A DNA stretch of 64,000 nucleotides from Diogma glabrata (GCA_963693315.1 OY856188.1:100497462-100561461), one strand, 5' to 3'; numbered from the stretch's first letter, positions 10,541 through 21,988 are shown. Translations and numbers: made by a program. Notes: generated by a model not told the origin, from the sequence alone.

Positions 10541-13162
10541 ATGGCAAAATTATCTATCAGCTATGCGAACATAAGAGGATTGAATATAAACCTTAATTCA
10601 GTCCATCTTTTTCTTGAAACTATGAAACCTGATATTTTGTTTTTAACGGAAACGATTATCAGTGCGCGTGCTGTGACCTTAGATAAAAACAGATATCTTT
10701 GTCCCAATTATGAACTTGAATCCTCTTTCTACATTAAGCATGGAGTTTGTGATTATATTAGGGATACTATACCATATGTGAGATTAAATAAATTTGAATT
10801 AAATGCAAAATTTCACAATATGGTGTCACTAAAAATTAGTTGCCCAAGTCAAACGCTGTTTGTCTTTGGACTTTACCGTTCACCTAATTCACCTGAAAAC
10901 TCTAATTTATTTCATGACTTATGTGAGAAGATAGATAGGTTGGTTGAGTATCCTAATGCAAAGTTTATAGTTCTTGGAGATTTTAATGTCCACAATAAAG
11001 AATGGCTTACACACAGCTCTAAAACTGATGAGGTTGGTAGACAGGCTGAGTTGTTTGCTCTTTATCACAATTTTACTCAAATAATAGACCTGCCAACCAG
11101 AGTTCCTGACATTCCTGGTCAAACTAGTAATTTACTTGATTTATTTTTGACAAACGATCCATATCTGGTTCAATTTAAAATATCAGAACCATTGGGTGGT
11201 TCAGATCATAATTTGATCTCCACACAACTAAATATACAAATTCCAAAACAATTTAAAGCGAATCCTCGCAAAGTTTGGGATTACAAAGCTGCGGATTGGC
11301 AAGGACTTAAAAGTTTTTTTAGATGTTTTCCTTGGAAACGCTATTGTCTTACCGGCCAAGACCCAGACATAGCTGCATCAAATTTTTCTGAAACTGTAAT
11401 TGATGGTATGCACAGATTTATTCCTAATAAATTGATCATTCCGAAAACTGATCTATGGTTTTCTAGTAAATGCAAAAAAGCTATAAAAGTTAAAAAAAAG
11501 CCTTTTCGAAAGTTTAATCAAAACAAAACCGATGAAAACCTTAGACAGTACCGTAAAGAGAGAAATTTATGTCGTAAGTTAATAGATGAAGAGAAACATC
11601 TATTTAATAGGAAAAAAGCATCTAAATTCGCAGAACATCCAATTGGTTCACGCAATTTCTATAAAGCCGCAAAGGCTGTCCAAAGCAACTTTTGTAAATC
11701 TTCCCTACCGCCTCTTGTTAATAGAGATATCCCTATCATTGATCCAAAAGAGAAAGCTAATTTGCTTGGGCATTATTTCTCTTTAAATTCTACTTTAAAA
11801 GAACCTAATTTCCAACCTAAACCTATTTCTAAAGTTTCTTATAAAATGAGGCGGATAATTTTTCGGAAAAACATTGTTCGAAAAATGCTTTTAAAAATCA
11901 ATACTAACAAGGCAACAGGCCCTGATTTTATTCCTCCGATTATACTTAAAACATTTGCTAGGGTGCTAGCACCAATCCTCACTAAAATCTTCTATTTGTC
12001 ATATAAGAAAGGAATTTTTCCTGAAATTTGGAAAATGGCAAGTGTACAGCCAGTTCCAAAAAAGGGCAGTAAGACTGATCCTACGAATTACAGACCCATT
12101 TCAATTTTATCGGTAGTTGCTAAAATTTTTGAGAAATATGTCAATTTTAATTTAATGAGCTTCTTAGAATCTTCCAAATTAATTAATGAGAGACAATATG
12201 GATTTCGAAAAGGAAGAGCGACGGGAGATTTGCTGTCTTTTGTCACTCATATCTGGAACAAGTCGCTTGAAAACTTTGGAGAAACATTCGGTGTTGCTCT
12301 TGATATTTCCAAGGCTTTTGACAAAGTTTGGCATAACAACCTTATATGCAAATTGAGATCCTATGGTTTAGACGAGCAGCTTATATCTTGGACACAGAGC
12401 TTTATATCTGATCGAAAATTTCGGGTCAATGTTGACGGTGTATCATCGAATACTTTTTCAACTAATGCAGGAGTGCCTCAGGGTTCCGCTTTGTCACCAA
12501 CTCTTTTTCTTATCTATATTAATGATTTGTTGGACTCAACGGTTCATCCTATACATAGTTTTGCTGATGATAGCACGCTTCATGCGTCTCATGAAGCACC
12601 TAAATTATATACATCCTTAGCGCTTAGTGAGTGTAGGTCAAAATTGATAGATTCCCTTAACACTGATCTTAAAACAATTATGGATTGGGGTATTGCTAAC
12701 AGTGTTGAATTCAATACAAGCAAAACACAGGTTTGTCATTTTTCTAGGATAACGACACCCAATGCTTTTCCATTAACGTTTGGCCCCAAAAATCTTTTAG
12801 AGAATGAGTCTGTCAGACTTCTAGGAGTTGAGATTGAAAATAATATGAAGTGGAATTCTCATATTTTTAATCTGGCTAAGAATGCTGTTCAAAAGTTAGG
12901 ATTTTTGGGGCGATGTCGTAAGTTTTTCGATAGCGAACAACTTCTTTTAGTTTATAAATCTTTTATACGTCCCTGCATGGAATACTGTTCTCACATATGG
13001 GGTGGAGCTTACTTGAGTAGTCTCAACTGCCTTGATTCTGTACAGCGTAGAGCTATTAAAGTCATTGGTAACCCAAGTCTTACTAACGGTCTTGATTCCT
13101 TGCAGCACAGAAGAAATGTTGCTGATTTGACTATATTTTATAAATATATTATGGATGAATGA
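10541..13162 (+). CDS. LINE endonuclease-reverse transcriptase (interrupted by one TGA)
   Basis: The protein would nick target DNA and copy the element RNA at the nick. An APE-type endonuclease fills about residues 1-230: LTET near residue 33, GDFNVHN at 146-152 and the catalytic SDH at 221-223. The reverse transcriptase follows with NYRPISIL from 516, DISKAFD (motif A) from 588, GVPQGSALSP (motif B) from 644 and FADD (motif C) at 674-677. The frame stops at TGA 13160-13162 but stays open in the same frame to TAA at 13403-13405. That extension encodes the usual C-terminus with WNALPSWVFPD. Sister copies at 26.5 and 55.5 kb have CGA where this copy has TGA, so one C-to-T change broke an otherwise intact ~954-codon frame. 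No RNase H or gag-like ORF1 is seen. The CR1/Jockey placement is by motif style; the exact clade is uncertain. Confidence 0.92.
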   Translation: MAKLSISYANIRGLNINLNSVHLFLETMKPDILFLTETIISARAVTLDKNRYLCPNYELESSFYIKHGVCDYIRDTIPYVRLNKFELNAKFHNMVSLKISCPSQTLFVFGLYRSPNSPENSNLFHDLCEKIDRLVEYPNAKFIVLGDFNVHNKEWLTHSSKTDEVGRQAELFALYHNFTQIIDLPTRVPDIPGQTSNLLDLFLTNDPYLVQFKISEPLGGSDHNLISTQLNIQIPKQFKANPRKVWDYKAADWQGLKSFFRCFPWKRYCLTGQDPDIAASNFSETVIDGMHRFIPNKLIIPKTDLWFSSKCKKAIKVKKKPFRKFNQNKTDENLRQYRKERNLCRKLIDEEKHLFNRKKASKFAEHPIGSRNFYKAAKAVQSNFCKSSLPPLVNRDIPIIDPKEKANLLGHYFSLNSTLKEPNFQPKPISKVSYKMRRIIFRKNIVRKMLLKINTNKATGPDFIPPIILKTFARVLAPILTKIFYLSYKKGIFPEIWKMASVQPVPKKGSKTDPTNYRPISILSVVAKIFEKYVNFNLMSFLESSKLINERQYGFRKGRATGDLLSFVTHIWNKSLENFGETFGVALDISKAFDKVWHNNLICKLRSYGLDEQLISWTQSFISDRKFRVNVDGVSSNTFSTNAGVPQGSALSPTLFLIYINDLLDSTVHPIHSFADDSTLHASHEAPKLYTSLALSECRSKLIDSLNTDLKTIMDWGIANSVEFNTSKTQVCHFSRITTPNAFPLTFGPKNLLENESVRLLGVEIENNMKWNSHIFNLAKNAVQKLGFLGRCRKFFDSEQLLLVYKSFIRPCMEYCSHIWGGAYLSSLNCLDSVQRRAIKVIGNPSLTNGLDSLQHRRNVADLTIFYKYIMDE

Positions 13163-13524
13163 GCTTCTGAAGAGATCAAATCGATTTTACCTAAATCAGC
13201 AAACCTTTCGCGTCACACCAGAGCAAACGTAGCAGCGCATCCCTTTACAGTTCAAATAATTAGATGTAGAACTGTAGCCTTCCAACGTGACTTTTTCAAC
13301 AGAGTCTCTCATCTTTGGAATGCCTTACCTTCCTGGGTTTTCCCTGATGAATTTAATCCTCAAGGCTTTAAAGTTAACGTTCATAAATTTCTCAGAGAAT
13401 CTTAATTTACATTCCATTCTTATCCCTAGTTGGCATGGTATCTTCGGATATTCAGAGACGTTAATTTATAATTTATTATAATTAACACTAAACATGCCTA
13501 ACTTTGAATAAAAAAAAAAAAAAA
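10541..13524 (+). mobile_element. Near-complete CR1/Jockey-type non-LTR retrotransposon (LINE)
   Basis: The unit comprises an endonuclease-reverse transcriptase reading frame, a ~105-bp 3' untranslated region and an A-tail (about 13510-13524) preceded by AATAAA. The 3' untranslated region, with CTAGTTGGCATGG and GAGACGTTAATTTATAA, is shared with the truncated copies at 25919-26891 and 55118-55857, which confirms the 3' end. The 5' boundary is not defined. No TSD was found, and no separate ORF1 is visible upstream. Confidence 0.88.
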
Positions 13525-14380
13525 GTCAGTTAACTTTTAACTTTCCAGGAGATTAAAAATTAAAATTAAAAGAGTTAAGTTCAAGAGAGAGTTCAATATG
13601 ATTATGTAAAAGTATTTTACATTTTTTTGTAATTGTTATTTAAGAAATTTGAATGACATTTAAAATCTTTTATATTGTTCTAACCTTAGAAAATCACAAT
13701 AACAAAAAAGAATTAATGCATGTTAAAGTTTATAATGTTATTAATTTAAAAATAAAACTTTTTTGGATTAACCTATTTAATTAAAACGAGATACGACCTT
13801 TTTTCTGTATATGTGGTGGAAGCCTACGGAAAAAAAGTTATTGTTTGGTGATAAAATTTATCGGCCATTATAAAAAATAAAAATTTCCTCCATCTAAAAA
13901 AAAAAATTAGTGATAAAAAAATTAGTATTATAAATTACATAACCAACGTGCTAAATGTAAACAATTACTTCGTATCGTTTTAAAATTTTGCAGAAAGAAA
14001 AACAAGTTCATTTTTAGAAATATAATTATGTGCATAGATTGGAAAATCTAATAAATGGTGGTAGACGGCCAAAGCAGTCACTTGACAAAGAGTTATTTTA
14101 TATTGAATCAGAAACAACCGAGCAGTATTTGGAATATAACAGTAATCAGGGATTAAATAATAATTTTGTGGATCTACCGGACTACAGTCAACATCATAAG
14201 CTAAGATTTTTTTATATATGCTTTTATAGAAGCTTTTTTTATTTATGGTTTATTTCAATGTTTAACTAAATTTAAATTGAATTAGAGATTTTCCTGGGCC
14301 AGAAGCCATGTGTAAGTTTTTTTCTTCTTGTTGTTAAATTCCGGTATAAACAGGATAACTGTTATAACAAAATCACCAAA
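13525..14380. other. A+T-rich stretch with one unplaced short frame
   Basis: A frame from about 14018 to 14269 encodes a hydrophilic stretch (RRPKQSLDKELFYIESE) ending in a hydrophobic run, and an acceptor-like TTTTGCAG lies about 30 bp before it. A stop codon separates the two in that frame and there is no paired donor, so I do not call an exon. Confidence 0.4.
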
Positions 14381-14389
14381 ATTAAGAAA

Positions 14390-14560
14390 GATTGCAATTT
14401 TTTTTAGATTTTTGTGATGCACAGTTTTGAAAATATTGTCAAAAGAATGCAACTTAAAGTGGGTGCGCCTACGTTTCGACGTTGATCGACAGAACAATTT
14501 TAAAAAATTGCTAGACAGTAAATTTGATAAACTTTTAATGGAAAATATAGCGAAGTCTCA
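14390..14560. repeat. Dispersed repeat D, copy 1
   Basis: Matches 51365-51545 in order: GCAATTTTTTTTAGA, then CTACGTTTCGACxTTGATxGACAGAACAATTT, then TTTAATAAACTTTTAA and GGGAAGTCTC-like ends. No coding content. Confidence 0.7.
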
Positions 14561-15168
14561 AATAATTTTATTTCTGTGTATTTAGGGGATGGGCAGACAC
14601 AGAAGGGGCAGAATGATAAAAGATTTTTGGCCCAAATAAGTGGAGTGTCATTTGAAAGGGCACTGAATTTCCGGAATTTTGGGGTTCATAGTTTTTGAAT
14701 TACATATTATCAAAAAAGTGCTAGTTTTAGTATTTACTCTCCCTGGGAGACCCCTAAATTTCGACGATTGACAGATATTTTTTTTCTAATATAAACGGTT
14801 TACGAGCTGGTGTAATTGAGTCTTTCTTTGGTTATTATAAAAAGGTATGGATAGGATTTAACCTCAAGTTTTGGTGACTTTTGCTACAATTACAATGAAA
14901 CATTTATTTTTATGTGTCTAGGGTCTGGCAATATAAAGTGTGGCAATAACTTCCTATTATATTAAAAAAGTTCAACTCCTATTTTTGAAAGAAAAGAAAA
15001 GTTGCCCGGAAAGAAGATGTACTGTGAGAAACTTTAAAAAATTTTAATGTCATTCATTATTCATTAATGTTTTTGTTTTTTCCTTAATAACTCGATAATT
15101 GTTAATTATTGTCAAATAATCTAATTTGCAAATATTGCTCCGTCTTTATTGCTCCGTCATTCCTGGGG
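14560..15168. other. No recognisable gene
   Basis: Holds another variant of the CAAATAAGTGGAGTGTCAT phrase near 14633 and a diverged TTTCGACGATTGACAGAT near 14758, so it is probably decayed dispersed repeat. Confidence 0.45.
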
Positions 15169-15724
15169 CCCGAACACATACACCCCGATTACCGAAGGCA
15201 AGTTATAATCACTATATGTAAATGACTAAAGTCACATCGCATCAATTTTCATTTTGTTGAAGTCGGTTTTTACGCCTCAAGTCATTTTATACGACAGATG
15301 TCACCTTAAATGACATTTTAGTCGCCTCAATTTTTCATGTGACACTAATTTTTTCAAACGTCTTTAATTGTTTTTGTGAAATTGAAGAACGTAAAGTGAA
15401 AGTTTTTTTTAGTTTTGGAGTTTTTTCGTTTCAGAATTTTTAGTTTTAGTCGTGACCGTTTTTTTCGACTTCAATAATACCAATTTTTAGCGACGTGACA
15501 TGACTATAGTCATGTCACCAGATGTGACACGACTTCAGTAATCGGGGTGATAAATGTGAATTTAGACAATATTGTGAAGTTTGTATTGCTTATTGCAATA
15601 TTGTCTAAATTGAATTTAGACAATATTATGAAACTCGTTTTCCCTAAAATCGTTACCGTTACCGTTTTATGATATGCAATACAAACTTCACAATATTGTC
15701 AAAATTCACATTTATGTGTTCGGG
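15169..15724. mobile_element. Small inverted-repeat element split by a nested insertion
   Basis: CCCGAACACATA at 15169-15180 plus AATGTGAATTTAGACAATATT after 15550 forms a left arm that is the reverse complement of 15670-15724, which ends TATGTGTTCGGG. The left arm is interrupted by the element at 15181-15549. Without that insert the host element is under 200 bp. It also has an internal palindrome around AGACAATATTGTGAAG. Confidence 0.85.
15181..15549. mobile_element. Nested 369-bp TIR element with 3-bp TSD (ATA)
   Basis: Begins CACCCCGATTACCGAAG and ends with the near-complement CTTCAGTAATCGGGGTG. ATA at 15178-15180 is repeated at 15550-15552. The undamaged right arm of the host element reads CACATAAATG, which shows that the target held one ATA and that it was duplicated. 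CAC ends and a 3-bp TSD would suit a CACTA-like element, but no transposase is present, so the superfamily is open. Internal sequence has symmetrical TGACATGACTATAGTCATGTCA near the right end. Confidence 0.85.
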
Positions 15725-17704
15725 AATAGGGTCCCTGAATACAATCTAAAAGAAACTGTGTCTTGAGAAAAAGTCAATTTAAATAAATTATAAGTTTGAA
15801 TATTGGTAAATTTTACATCTCCACGTTATTTTGATTTGATTGATTTCCTAAATAAATTTATTTACTAATAGGAGATTAAATAGTGCATTAATTTTATTAA
15901 ACTATTTAATGATTTTAAATAATGTTTCATGTTTAATTATATCTAATAAAAAAGATATGAATGTGGAATGTTGAATGCAGTTAAGGAAAGTATAACAACT
16001 CGAATAGTCAAGCAATTGATAAATTTATTAAGTGAAGTTGATCAAATAAAAAAACAGATACGAGTCGACGATTTATCGAAATTTGATGCTTGAACAAATC
16101 AATCTTGAGAGAATTCAATTCAAGCGATTCGTGAATATTCAAAAATCGAGTAGGAAAATTCGAAATATATCTTTACCACATCAGAAAAAATCTATTTGTT
16201 TCCTGGCATAAATTTCTCCGATCTTTCCATCCAGAAGAAAACAAATCTCAGCTCATCGTCTCCACCAAACAAAAGCTTCAGTAGTTTTATGCACCTGGAC
16301 AACTATCATCTCTACGATCAACATTAGCTACCAAAAAAACTTTACAACACAAATTTATATCAATTATTTTTTATATTGCATTCATTTACATTGACGGAAC
16401 CCGGAACGATTTTTATTCGCACTTGTCCGACTTTTATCATTTTGTTTCTAAAAAATTTTGAACAGTTTTCACCAAAAGCTAAAGTATGTCAACACTTTTA
16501 GTTTTATTTGGATTTTAACAATAAACTGATAACAATGAACTAAGGAAGGCCTGTAGCAGACATTTTGTTGATTTTTTATAAAAAAAAATTTAACTTTCGT
16601 CACATCAAAAAAAATAATACAAAAAATTTATACCAATAATTATTTACATATCGACTCTCGACTCAAGTAAATGGATGTAACAATTGATGTTCTAATACAA
16701 GAAGTATTTCATGAAACAATATCATTTTCTTTTTTCATTCTTAACATGTCATAAGCTAAAATGCGTTTTGTTTTATGTGTACATACTATGCACAATGTGC
16801 ATAATACATATATCGTATAAAAAGCGGCAAAAATACTTTAATACAAGTAAAAGCAACATGAAGCATTTACGAACAAACAAAACATTAAAAATCATTCCAT
16901 TTATGTTTAATTTTGACAATATCATTTTATTCAATTTAATTCAATTATTATATTTATATATTTTATTGTTTGGATTTCAATTAAAAAATGCATTTGAATG
17001 AATGTTGTTCTGTAGTTGAAGACCACACTTTGGTTGCAATTGTTAAGTATTGAAGTTGTCATAAATAAATTGGTGGTTCGGGCTAAAAATTAGTACATGA
17101 TTTCAAGACTCATTTTTAAGACCCAAGTATTACCGTCATAAAATGTGAATCAGAAACTATTAAGATCACTGTTAATTAAACCGTACAAACATGAATATAA
17201 CTCATGTATTTTATGTTATGACCAGGTTGACAATAACAACAAACAAATAATTAAAGAAGATCGTTAATTAATTAATTAAAAAACAAAACGGTAGCCAATT
17301 TAAATATAAACTCAATAACAGGGCTACCTGTTTGTGTTTGTTTTCTTCTTTCAAAATTTTCTATTTACATGTTTATTCAGTCGATTGTTTCAAATTTATT
17401 CTAAAGAGTTTTTATTTAAATGTATAAGGAGTCGCGGTAATAATTACCAATTTAAAACAAAATGTGTATTAATTATTCAAAAAATAAGATGAAATTCAAA
17501 GGAGTATCATATTACATCGAACGATTGATTTTTGAAATTTTCCGTGAGATTTATATACATTTTAATTAACATATTCTCCATTATGTGAATTTTTTCGGAA
17601 AATAATTTTTTATTATGAGTGCATTGTGGAAAAAAATTGTAATATTTTATCAACGGGTTACCGCGCAACGGTGTTTATTTATACAAAAACTACATTCAGA
17701 GCAT
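15725..17704. other. A+T-rich stretch, nothing secure
   Basis: An open stretch near 15965-16092 reads sensibly for about 40 residues (KESITTRIVKQLINLLSEVDQ) but matches nothing I know and has no start or splice context. The rest is low-complexity A+T sequence. Confidence 0.45.
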
Positions 17705-18268
17705 ATAGAGAGAGTCCGCGACGGCCAGACCTTCGTTATTTTATAAAAGCTGAAAGTTTTTCTGCGCATACCCCCTACTCAGGTAGGAATGATTAGCGAC
17801 ATATGAAGTTTGGATCATGGTGGCTTTGGCAGGGAGCAGGTAACAAAGGGGCCTCCAAAGTTGCGTGAAAGTATAAAAGGTAATTTTTTTATATATTTTT
17901 CGGGATAGTATTAGAAGTCACGTCACCCATTGCCAGACACTTACTATAGTGGTAAACCCCTGTCAGACACCCTTAAACTTTACCAAATTGATAAAGTTTA
18001 AGGGTGTCTGGTAGGGGGTGGCCACGATAGTAAGTGTCTGGCAATGGGTGACGTGACTTCTAATACTATCCCGATGAATATATAAAAAAATTACCTTTTA
18101 TACTTTCACGAAACTTTGGAGGCCCCTTTGTTACTTGCTTCCTGCCAAAGCCACCATGATCCAAACTTCATATGTCGCTATTCGTTCTTACCTGAGTAGG
18201 GGTATGCGCAGTGAAACTTTCAGCTTTTATAAAATAACGAAGGTCGGGCCGTCGCGGGCTCTTAGTCT
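17705..18268. mobile_element. Foldback element family A, complete copy
   Basis: Two ~280-bp arms are reverse complements of each other, meeting at about 17987 with almost no spacer (ACTTTACCAAATTGATAAAGT). The right terminus is GGCTCTTAGTCT; the left is the diverged complement GAGAGTCCGCGACGGCC. Arm landmarks are TATGAAGTTTGGATCATGGT and GTCTGGCAATGGGTGACGTG. Transcribed or single-stranded, this would form a very long hairpin. It has no coding capacity. Halves of the same family lie at 1-282 and 28866-29178. Confidence 0.92.
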
Positions 18269-19088
18269 AATAATAAACTGACAACTAAAAACTAAAATGA
18301 AGTTATATGTAACAGATAATCTTAATATTCTAAATAGGATTAGGAAAGGCAGAATTAAGATAGGAAATATCTTAATTGACGAAGGAATAGCTTTTCTCCG
18401 TTCGTTTTACAAAAACAGTTATACTCTGCTTATCTCAAGATTTTCTATTGATGTATTTAGAGCTGCTTACTCATTTTTATCTACTATAAAAACAAAAATT
18501 ATTCATTTAATATTTAAATCTAAAACTATTTTATTATTCAATATAAAAAGAAACTGGATAAATAAAATTAGATAAACTTACATATTTAATGATGTGTTTA
18601 ATAGTGGAAATTAAATGATGTAATCGTTATTTAAAATTTTGCGGTTTTAATATAACATTTATATTTTTTTATAAATTTCTATATATTCTGTGATGATTAA
18701 CTCCGTGGCGACAGTGAAATTATATATTTTGAATAAAAATAAAAGAAAATTAAAATTTCAGTTTATAAAAAACCTTGATTAAAGTAACCATAAATCTCTT
18801 CTAAAATGTTTATTAATCTAATTTATAGTTATGTAGATTCCAATAAATTTCCACTCAGAGTCCAGGTATTTTATTATTAAGATGGATCTGATTCAGTCTG
18901 GATACCAGCTTTTATAGAAATTAAACTTGAAAAAAATTATCTTTGAAGTTGGCTGTTTGATTTAAAAAAAAAATTTTTTAAGGAGAACATAATAAACCCT
19001 ACGAATTTAAACATTGTACACTGTCCTTTTTGTAAGACTAAACCAGTAACAAAAACTAAATATCTAATTCATAAAATATGAAGTGTTT
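18269..19088. other. A+T-rich stretch, nothing recognised
   Basis: A 92-codon frame from 18297 is rich in Ile, Lys and Asn as expected from composition and has no recognisable domain. Confidence 0.5.
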
Positions 19089-19300
19089 CTACGATAGTCG
19101 ATGAAAAGTCTATATTTTTTATTCAGGCTTAATCCCATGTGAAAATACCATACCAAATTGTAATTGGTATGGTATTTTCATGTAATTTTACAAATTTTTT
19201 AAATCAAAGCAACCATGAACGTAACATTGTCGATTACTTATTCAATAATTTATTTGATTTAAGTTTCGTTTATGTATTTACTATCGTAGAAAAAAATATA
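19089..19300. repeat. Dispersed repeat, partner of 1703-1990
   Basis: CTACGATAxxxxATGAAAAGTCTAT, then AATCCCxTGTGAAAATA, CAAATTGTA and TTTACTATCxTAGAAAAAA occur in the same order in both places with moderate divergence. At 1703 the segment sits within composite family C; here it stands alone. Confidence 0.7.
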
Positions 19301-20022
19301 ATATATTACTATTTTCTATTTTACTATTTTCTGTTATGTGTATTTTTATTTATGCAAATAATACAGAATCTTACTCGTACAAAAAAATCTTGTTTTCAAT
19401 TCGGGCATAAAATGTCTTTTTTGCTTTCGAGTGATTGTTGCTCTTGGCTAACGCCTCGAGCAATAATTTCACTCTCAAGCGGAAAAGATATACTTTGCGC
19501 CCTTAATACATAAATAGCTATTATTTAATTTTTTTTATTCCTCATTAACAAATTTGAAAAAGAAAACAAACAAAAATACATATCACAATTGTGTAATTTT
19601 TATTCGACTTTTTCCTTTCTCGTTTGTCATGAATTTATTAAATTTAGCTTGATTTTTTTACGTTAAGAAAATTAAAATCACACATTGAAGTTGTTTGGTT
19701 TTACATGAAAACAAATGAAAAACAAGAAATTAACAAAACTAAAAATTTACAATGCGACTTGCATACTGAATAAAATAAAATGAAACCGATAAAAATCAAA
19801 TTGAAAATGAATTTAAATGAAAATTAATTGCATTAATTGTTTTTGTTTTTAATTTTATAACATAATTTTAATTAATGTAAACGTAATTCAATCGGTGTAT
19901 ATATATACTTAGGAATTTTAGTGTTATAATTAAATAATTTATTGTATGTCTTAGACTTTTTATTACCACTTACCAGTTAAGAAACTGTATGAAATCAAAA
20001 AGGCAGTTTTTGTAAGTAAGAT
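19301..20022. other. A+T-rich stretch, nothing recognised
   Basis: Short frames only; no shared repeat noticed. Confidence 0.5.
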
Positions 20023-20345
20023 ATGCGTTATAGTTATACGAAGATTTCTAAGCATACTTACGTCAACATCATTAATAAAAATGTATTTGGCCTTCTAGAT
20101 AGTGGAGTCGCTATCAGCATTAGAGGGAAAAATTCCTCAGAACTGTTAAACGACACCGGCATTACATATCGTAAATTTTCATCTACCTGCGGATCGCACA
20201 CGTAATCAAATTTTGGGACATGTCGACGTCGCCATCTCTTTTAATGGCTTTACAGAATCGTTTCGTTTCTATGTTGTCTCAAGTCTTAAAGAGGAGCTGT
20301 ACCTGGATATCTATTTCTACAGGAGTTTGGTGTCACTCCTTCAAT
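20023..20345 (+). pseudogene. Retropepsin-like protease relic of an LTR retroelement
   Basis: The first frame contains FGLLDSGVAIS, the aspartic-protease active-site pattern xLLDSGAxxS. A second frame, entered by a frameshift near 20180, continues with ILGHVDVAISF, then FRFYVVSSL and EELYLDIYFYRS. This fits the end of the protease in Ty3/gypsy-type pol proteins, where a G-x-D/G-F-W/Y-R-S block precedes the reverse transcriptase. Only the protease is left; no gag, reverse transcriptase, integrase or LTR was found nearby. The frame may continue diverged to 20480. It is non-functional. Confidence 0.68.
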
Positions 20346-20480
20346 TGTTATGAACTGATGCCGAGTGTTCAAACCCGCGTCCGAACCCTTCATAGTCTCG
20401 GTGATCCAATTACCGAAGAGTTTTATGATGCAGATCAGTTAGCGAACATTATAGATACCGCGTACAACATCATATGGTAA

Positions 20481-21054
20481 CTGCGTTTAAGGAACTATAA
20501 CATCAGTGTAATATACGCAGTGGTGATATTCAGCCAGTTCGGACCGATATGCCCGTACCGGTTGTTAAAATTTTCAAAATTTGCCGTACCGGTTGTTGTA
20601 TATCATGTCTTTTGCTTTAATGGAATTTTTTTTTAAAAAAGAGTATTTCTTTTTTTTCTTTTAATAAAAAGGTAATTTCTTTTTTTCAATAAATTTTTAT
20701 TCTTATATATTGACTATAAATAAAAGTTTAATACTATAAATATTTTGATATTGAATTGTTATCTATTACTTTAAGTCTGTATTAAATTGTGATTGAACGT
20801 GCAAGTATGATGTTTTTAAATTAATTTACATTTATAATTAATTGTTAAATATTTTCTTTGCTTCAACCTATTTTCAAATGAAAATAATCAAAAACCACGC
20901 TAAACGACATAATAAGAATACTTCTAATTCTAATTAAGCGAAACAGGTAAAAGAAAAATATAATGCTTTTGAACACCAATCGGAAAGAGCTGGAACGACT
21001 CGTGATGCTGCGTTATTAAATATTTGGAATGATAAACAACTATAGTATTTTAAT
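20481..21054. other. No recognisable gene
   Basis: CCGTACCGGTTGTT is repeated at about 20554 and 20583. The rest is A+T-rich. Confidence 0.45.
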
Positions 21055-21988
21055 CAATCAGTGTGTAATGAAATAGTTTAAAAATTTTAAAATTAAAGTT
21101 TTAAATTTGCGAGAGAATAAAATTCATTAAACATGAATTGATTACACTTCTTTATTCTCTGACAAAGAATTATGTATTATATAAAATAAAAACGTTTTCT
21201 TCAATTGAATCGCAAATTTCGAAAAGGGCTCATCTCGGATATTTAATATTTTACAGGAGAGTTAAAAAACCGAATTTCTTTTGAACAGTTCGAATTAAGA
21301 AAGCATTTGTTTCTCTAACTGCTAATAGTTGTGTTGCATCAGTACATACTAAAATAGTTTCTTTGAATGAAAGAGTGTCGGGGAAAACAGCTGTTACAGT
21401 TTTATGAGATGGGCACTTTTCGAAATTCATACAATTACTTAGATGGTTTTAGTAATAAAACGGCATTATGAAAGAATTTGTATTATTAAAAAAACATTTT
21501 TATTATTTTATTATAGATAAATTTAATTTAACAGCTGCTCTACCCTTTACAACGTCTCCAGCGATAATAATGTCGTTTGCAATTGATTTTGGGTTCTTAC
21601 AGTGTCATTACTAAAGATTTGTATTATTCCGATCTTTGGCAAAACTATGAACATCAATTAAACCAAAAGTATCGAATAATAAGTAAATTGAATTACTATT
21701 TTAGAATATGGTTTTTGCTCAACAGATTGTTAAAACCCCATTTCAACGTCACTCTTTTTTCAACTATAAAAACTAGATATAAGACCATCTCGCTCATAAA
21801 ACATCGTCTACATGTGTACATAGAAGAAAAGCGAAAAAGTCCACTTTCAAAAAAATCCGAGTTGAGCCCTTTTCGAAATTTGCGATTCAAGTAAAACAAT
21901 AAATCTTTATAGTTTTAAGATTTTAACATAAAATTTGATTTTTGAACAAAACGTAGCAAAGCCATTGTGATTATAATTTGAAAAATAT
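21055..21988 (-). repeat. Inverted copy of the 570-bp repeat, split by a TIR element
   Basis: 21055-21204 is the reverse complement of about 24120-24300 (shared TTCTTTGTCAGAGAATAAA and TTTTATTCTCTCGCAAATT). 21891-21988 is the reverse complement of about 23930-24125 (shared GTTTTGTTCAAAAATCAAAT). The break between them is exactly where the element 21205-21890 sits, so that element inserted into this repeat copy. Confidence 0.8.
21205..21890. mobile_element. 686-bp TIR element inserted in a repeat
   Basis: Starts TTGAATCGCAAATTTCG and ends CGAAATTTGCGATTCAA. The TIR is 35 bp with one mismatch, running inward through AAAGGGCTCA and CTCGGA. The interior has no recognisable transposase. The insertion point within the 570-bp repeat is clear, but the TSD cannot be fixed because the target lies in an AATT/AAAA run. 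Confidence 0.8.

Noticed and set aside
11586..12620. Short overlapping plus-strand frames inside the LINE
   Set aside because: Shadow frames of the endonuclease-reverse transcriptase reading frame.
14018..14269. Possible host exon (RRPKQSLDKELFYIESE)
   Set aside because: A stop lies between the acceptor-like site and the frame, no donor or neighbouring exon is visible, and I recognise no family.
15965..16092. Sensible-looking 40-residue stretch with TTRIVKQLINLLSEVDQ
   Set aside because: No start, no splice context, no homology I can name; random frames of this length are expected.
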